Shown piece after piece: positions 51,621 to 52,042 of a stretch of DNA of 52,042 nt (within the stretch, counting starts at the first letter, position 1; each line of letters starts with the position of its first letter). Position numbers and translations under genes: made by a program. The notes beneath the pieces are model-generated. The model made no database searches and was not told the origin of the DNA. It saw nothing but the letters and a program-made list of their open reading frames with translations. Location of the stretch: contig CAYSBC010000005.1 of assembly GCA_964429195.1 (NCBI GenBank), positions 1 through 52,042 of the forward strand, in the 5' to 3' direction. Source of the DNA: JBBAFM01 sp041655415 (GTDB taxonomy: Bacteria; Bacillota; Clostridia; Peptostreptococcales; JAAYPU01).

Positions 51621-51830
51621 GTGGGTGGGAACAAAGCTGCAATCCAAGCAATATTAGCCGATGGAGTTCTAATTCTCGCGCAAGCTGGTGATGCGACCCT
51701 TCTCCCATTTCTTAATACATTAACTATAATTATGATCATTTTACCGTTTATGTATTTCTTTTACTTTCGTGGTTCTTCTTCAAATCGTGCTTTAAGCTTT
51801 TGGCTAAAAAATGAGCAAATTTTCAACTAG
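51621..51830 (+). pseudogene. short ORF, possible 3' remnant of a membrane protein cut by the IS
   Basis: A GTG-start reading of 69 residues has a hydrophobic core (TLTIIMIILPFMYFFYF) and ends inside the insertion sequence: the last residues (about NEQIFN) come from the IS terminal repeat. The hydrophobic Pro-Phe segment loosely recalls the end of BCCT-type transporters, but the match is weak and the rest of such a gene is absent. It is probably a relic or non-coding. The remainder of 51563-51811 shows nothing else I can support. Confidence 0.3.
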
Positions 51831-52042
51831 TGTGTTGATATGAGGTGCTATACTAAAGTTGTAATGTGAATGTGCATTATGCAGAAAAAATGAAGAGAGG
51901 AGCACATCAAATGCACTACGTAGAACCTGAGCTTAAACAGAGAATCATCAAACAGTATATTCAGGATGGTCGCACATATCAAAGCTTATCTGATGAATAT
52001 GGTATTTCACGATATGTTATTAGCCGCTGGATTAAGAAATAC
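51812..52042 (+). mobile_element. left end of an IS3-like insertion sequence (cut by window end)
   Basis: The element starts TGAGCAAATTTTCAACTAGT at 51812, matching both ends of the MITE-like element at 25378-25506, and carries a transposase gene 99 bases inside. TG at the tip and an HTH-first small ORF fit IS3-type elements. The right end is outside the window. Confidence 0.75.
51911..52042 (+). CDS. transposase, HTH N-terminal part (partial)
   Basis: The first 44 residues are visible (MHYVEPELKQRIIKQYIQDG...). The helix-turn-helix region TYQSLSDEYGISRYVISRWI is that of IS3/IS911-type OrfA proteins that bind the terminal repeats. GAGGAG precedes the ATG. The gene runs off the window, so length and any programmed frameshift to OrfB cannot be judged. 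Confidence 0.85.
   Translation, partial: MHYVEPELKQRIIKQYIQDGRTYQSLSDEYGISRYVISRWIKKY

Noticed and set aside
1..52042. CRISPR arrays, tRNA or rRNA genes
   Set aside because: No regularly spaced repeats and no tRNA or rRNA-like segments were recognised by reading both strands.

Overview
The window comes from a low-GC anaerobic Firmicute, most likely a Clostridia member. The evidence is AT-rich DNA with strong AGGAGG ribosome binding sites, a Clostridia-type Rex operator, rubredoxin with a flavin reductase, an acyl-CoA dehydrogenase/EtfBA set, a sigma-54 enhancer-binding regulator, and meso-diaminopimelate dehydrogenase. The genus cannot be fixed from this sequence alone.

Layout. (1) About 0.1-9.2 kb, minus strand, carries short-chain acyl-CoA metabolism. 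A CoA-transferase, a crotonase and a GntP-type permease sit behind a well-matched sigma-54 (-24/-12) promoter and next to a PAS/AAA+/Fis regulator. A separate acyl-CoA dehydrogenase-etfB-etfA unit sits behind a consensus sigma-A promoter with a perfect Rex-type palindrome. Together they suggest uptake of a hydroxy acid (3-hydroxybutyrate or 3-hydroxypropionate are candidates), CoA activation, dehydration and flavin-based reduction. (2) About 9.3-15.6 kb holds housekeeping and stress genes: CoA-type Nudix hydrolase, small alarmone synthetase, EamA permease, radical SAM protein, USP-like protein, P-loop protein, RlmN and a parvulin. (3) About 15.7-17.4 kb, plus strand, carries a flavin reductase, a 53-residue rubredoxin and UppP. 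(4) About 17.4-25.2 kb is the conserved translation/secretion block (cvfB, panE-like, rnhB, rbgA, rplS, trmD, rimM, khpA, rpsP, ffh, ylxM). (5) About 25.2-40.5 kb interrupts the usual smc-ftsY-ylxM-ffh order. It starts with a 129-bp MITE-like element and holds a cupin gene, ddh, a large cobalamin-riboswitch operon, a membrane GGDEF protein, a RACo-like corrinoid activator, YbaK and an OYE-family reductase. (6) About 40.5-48.1 kb carries ftsY, smc, udk, deoD, a radical SAM gene and an SGNH hydrolase. (7) About 48.3-51.6 kb, plus strand, is a YtrA-type GntR/ABC/permease operon. The window ends inside an insertion sequence whose terminal repeat matches both ends of the MITE at 25.4 kb.

The most notable system is the operon at 27.3-36.1 kb. 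A cobalamin riboswitch with a terminator expression platform precedes a lipoprotein with a transcobalamin-like beta domain, EcfT, a fused double EcfA, an ECF S component, an alpha/alpha-toroid protein with SLH domains, a second secreted toroid protein, and a transcobalamin-like beta-domain protein with SLH domains. Animal intrinsic factor and transcobalamin combine the same two folds in one chain. Here they appear split, anchored to membrane and S-layer, and co-transcribed with an ECF importer. I propose a Gram-positive surface cobalamin-capture and relay system. The riboswitch and domain calls rest on sequence; the capture function is inference.
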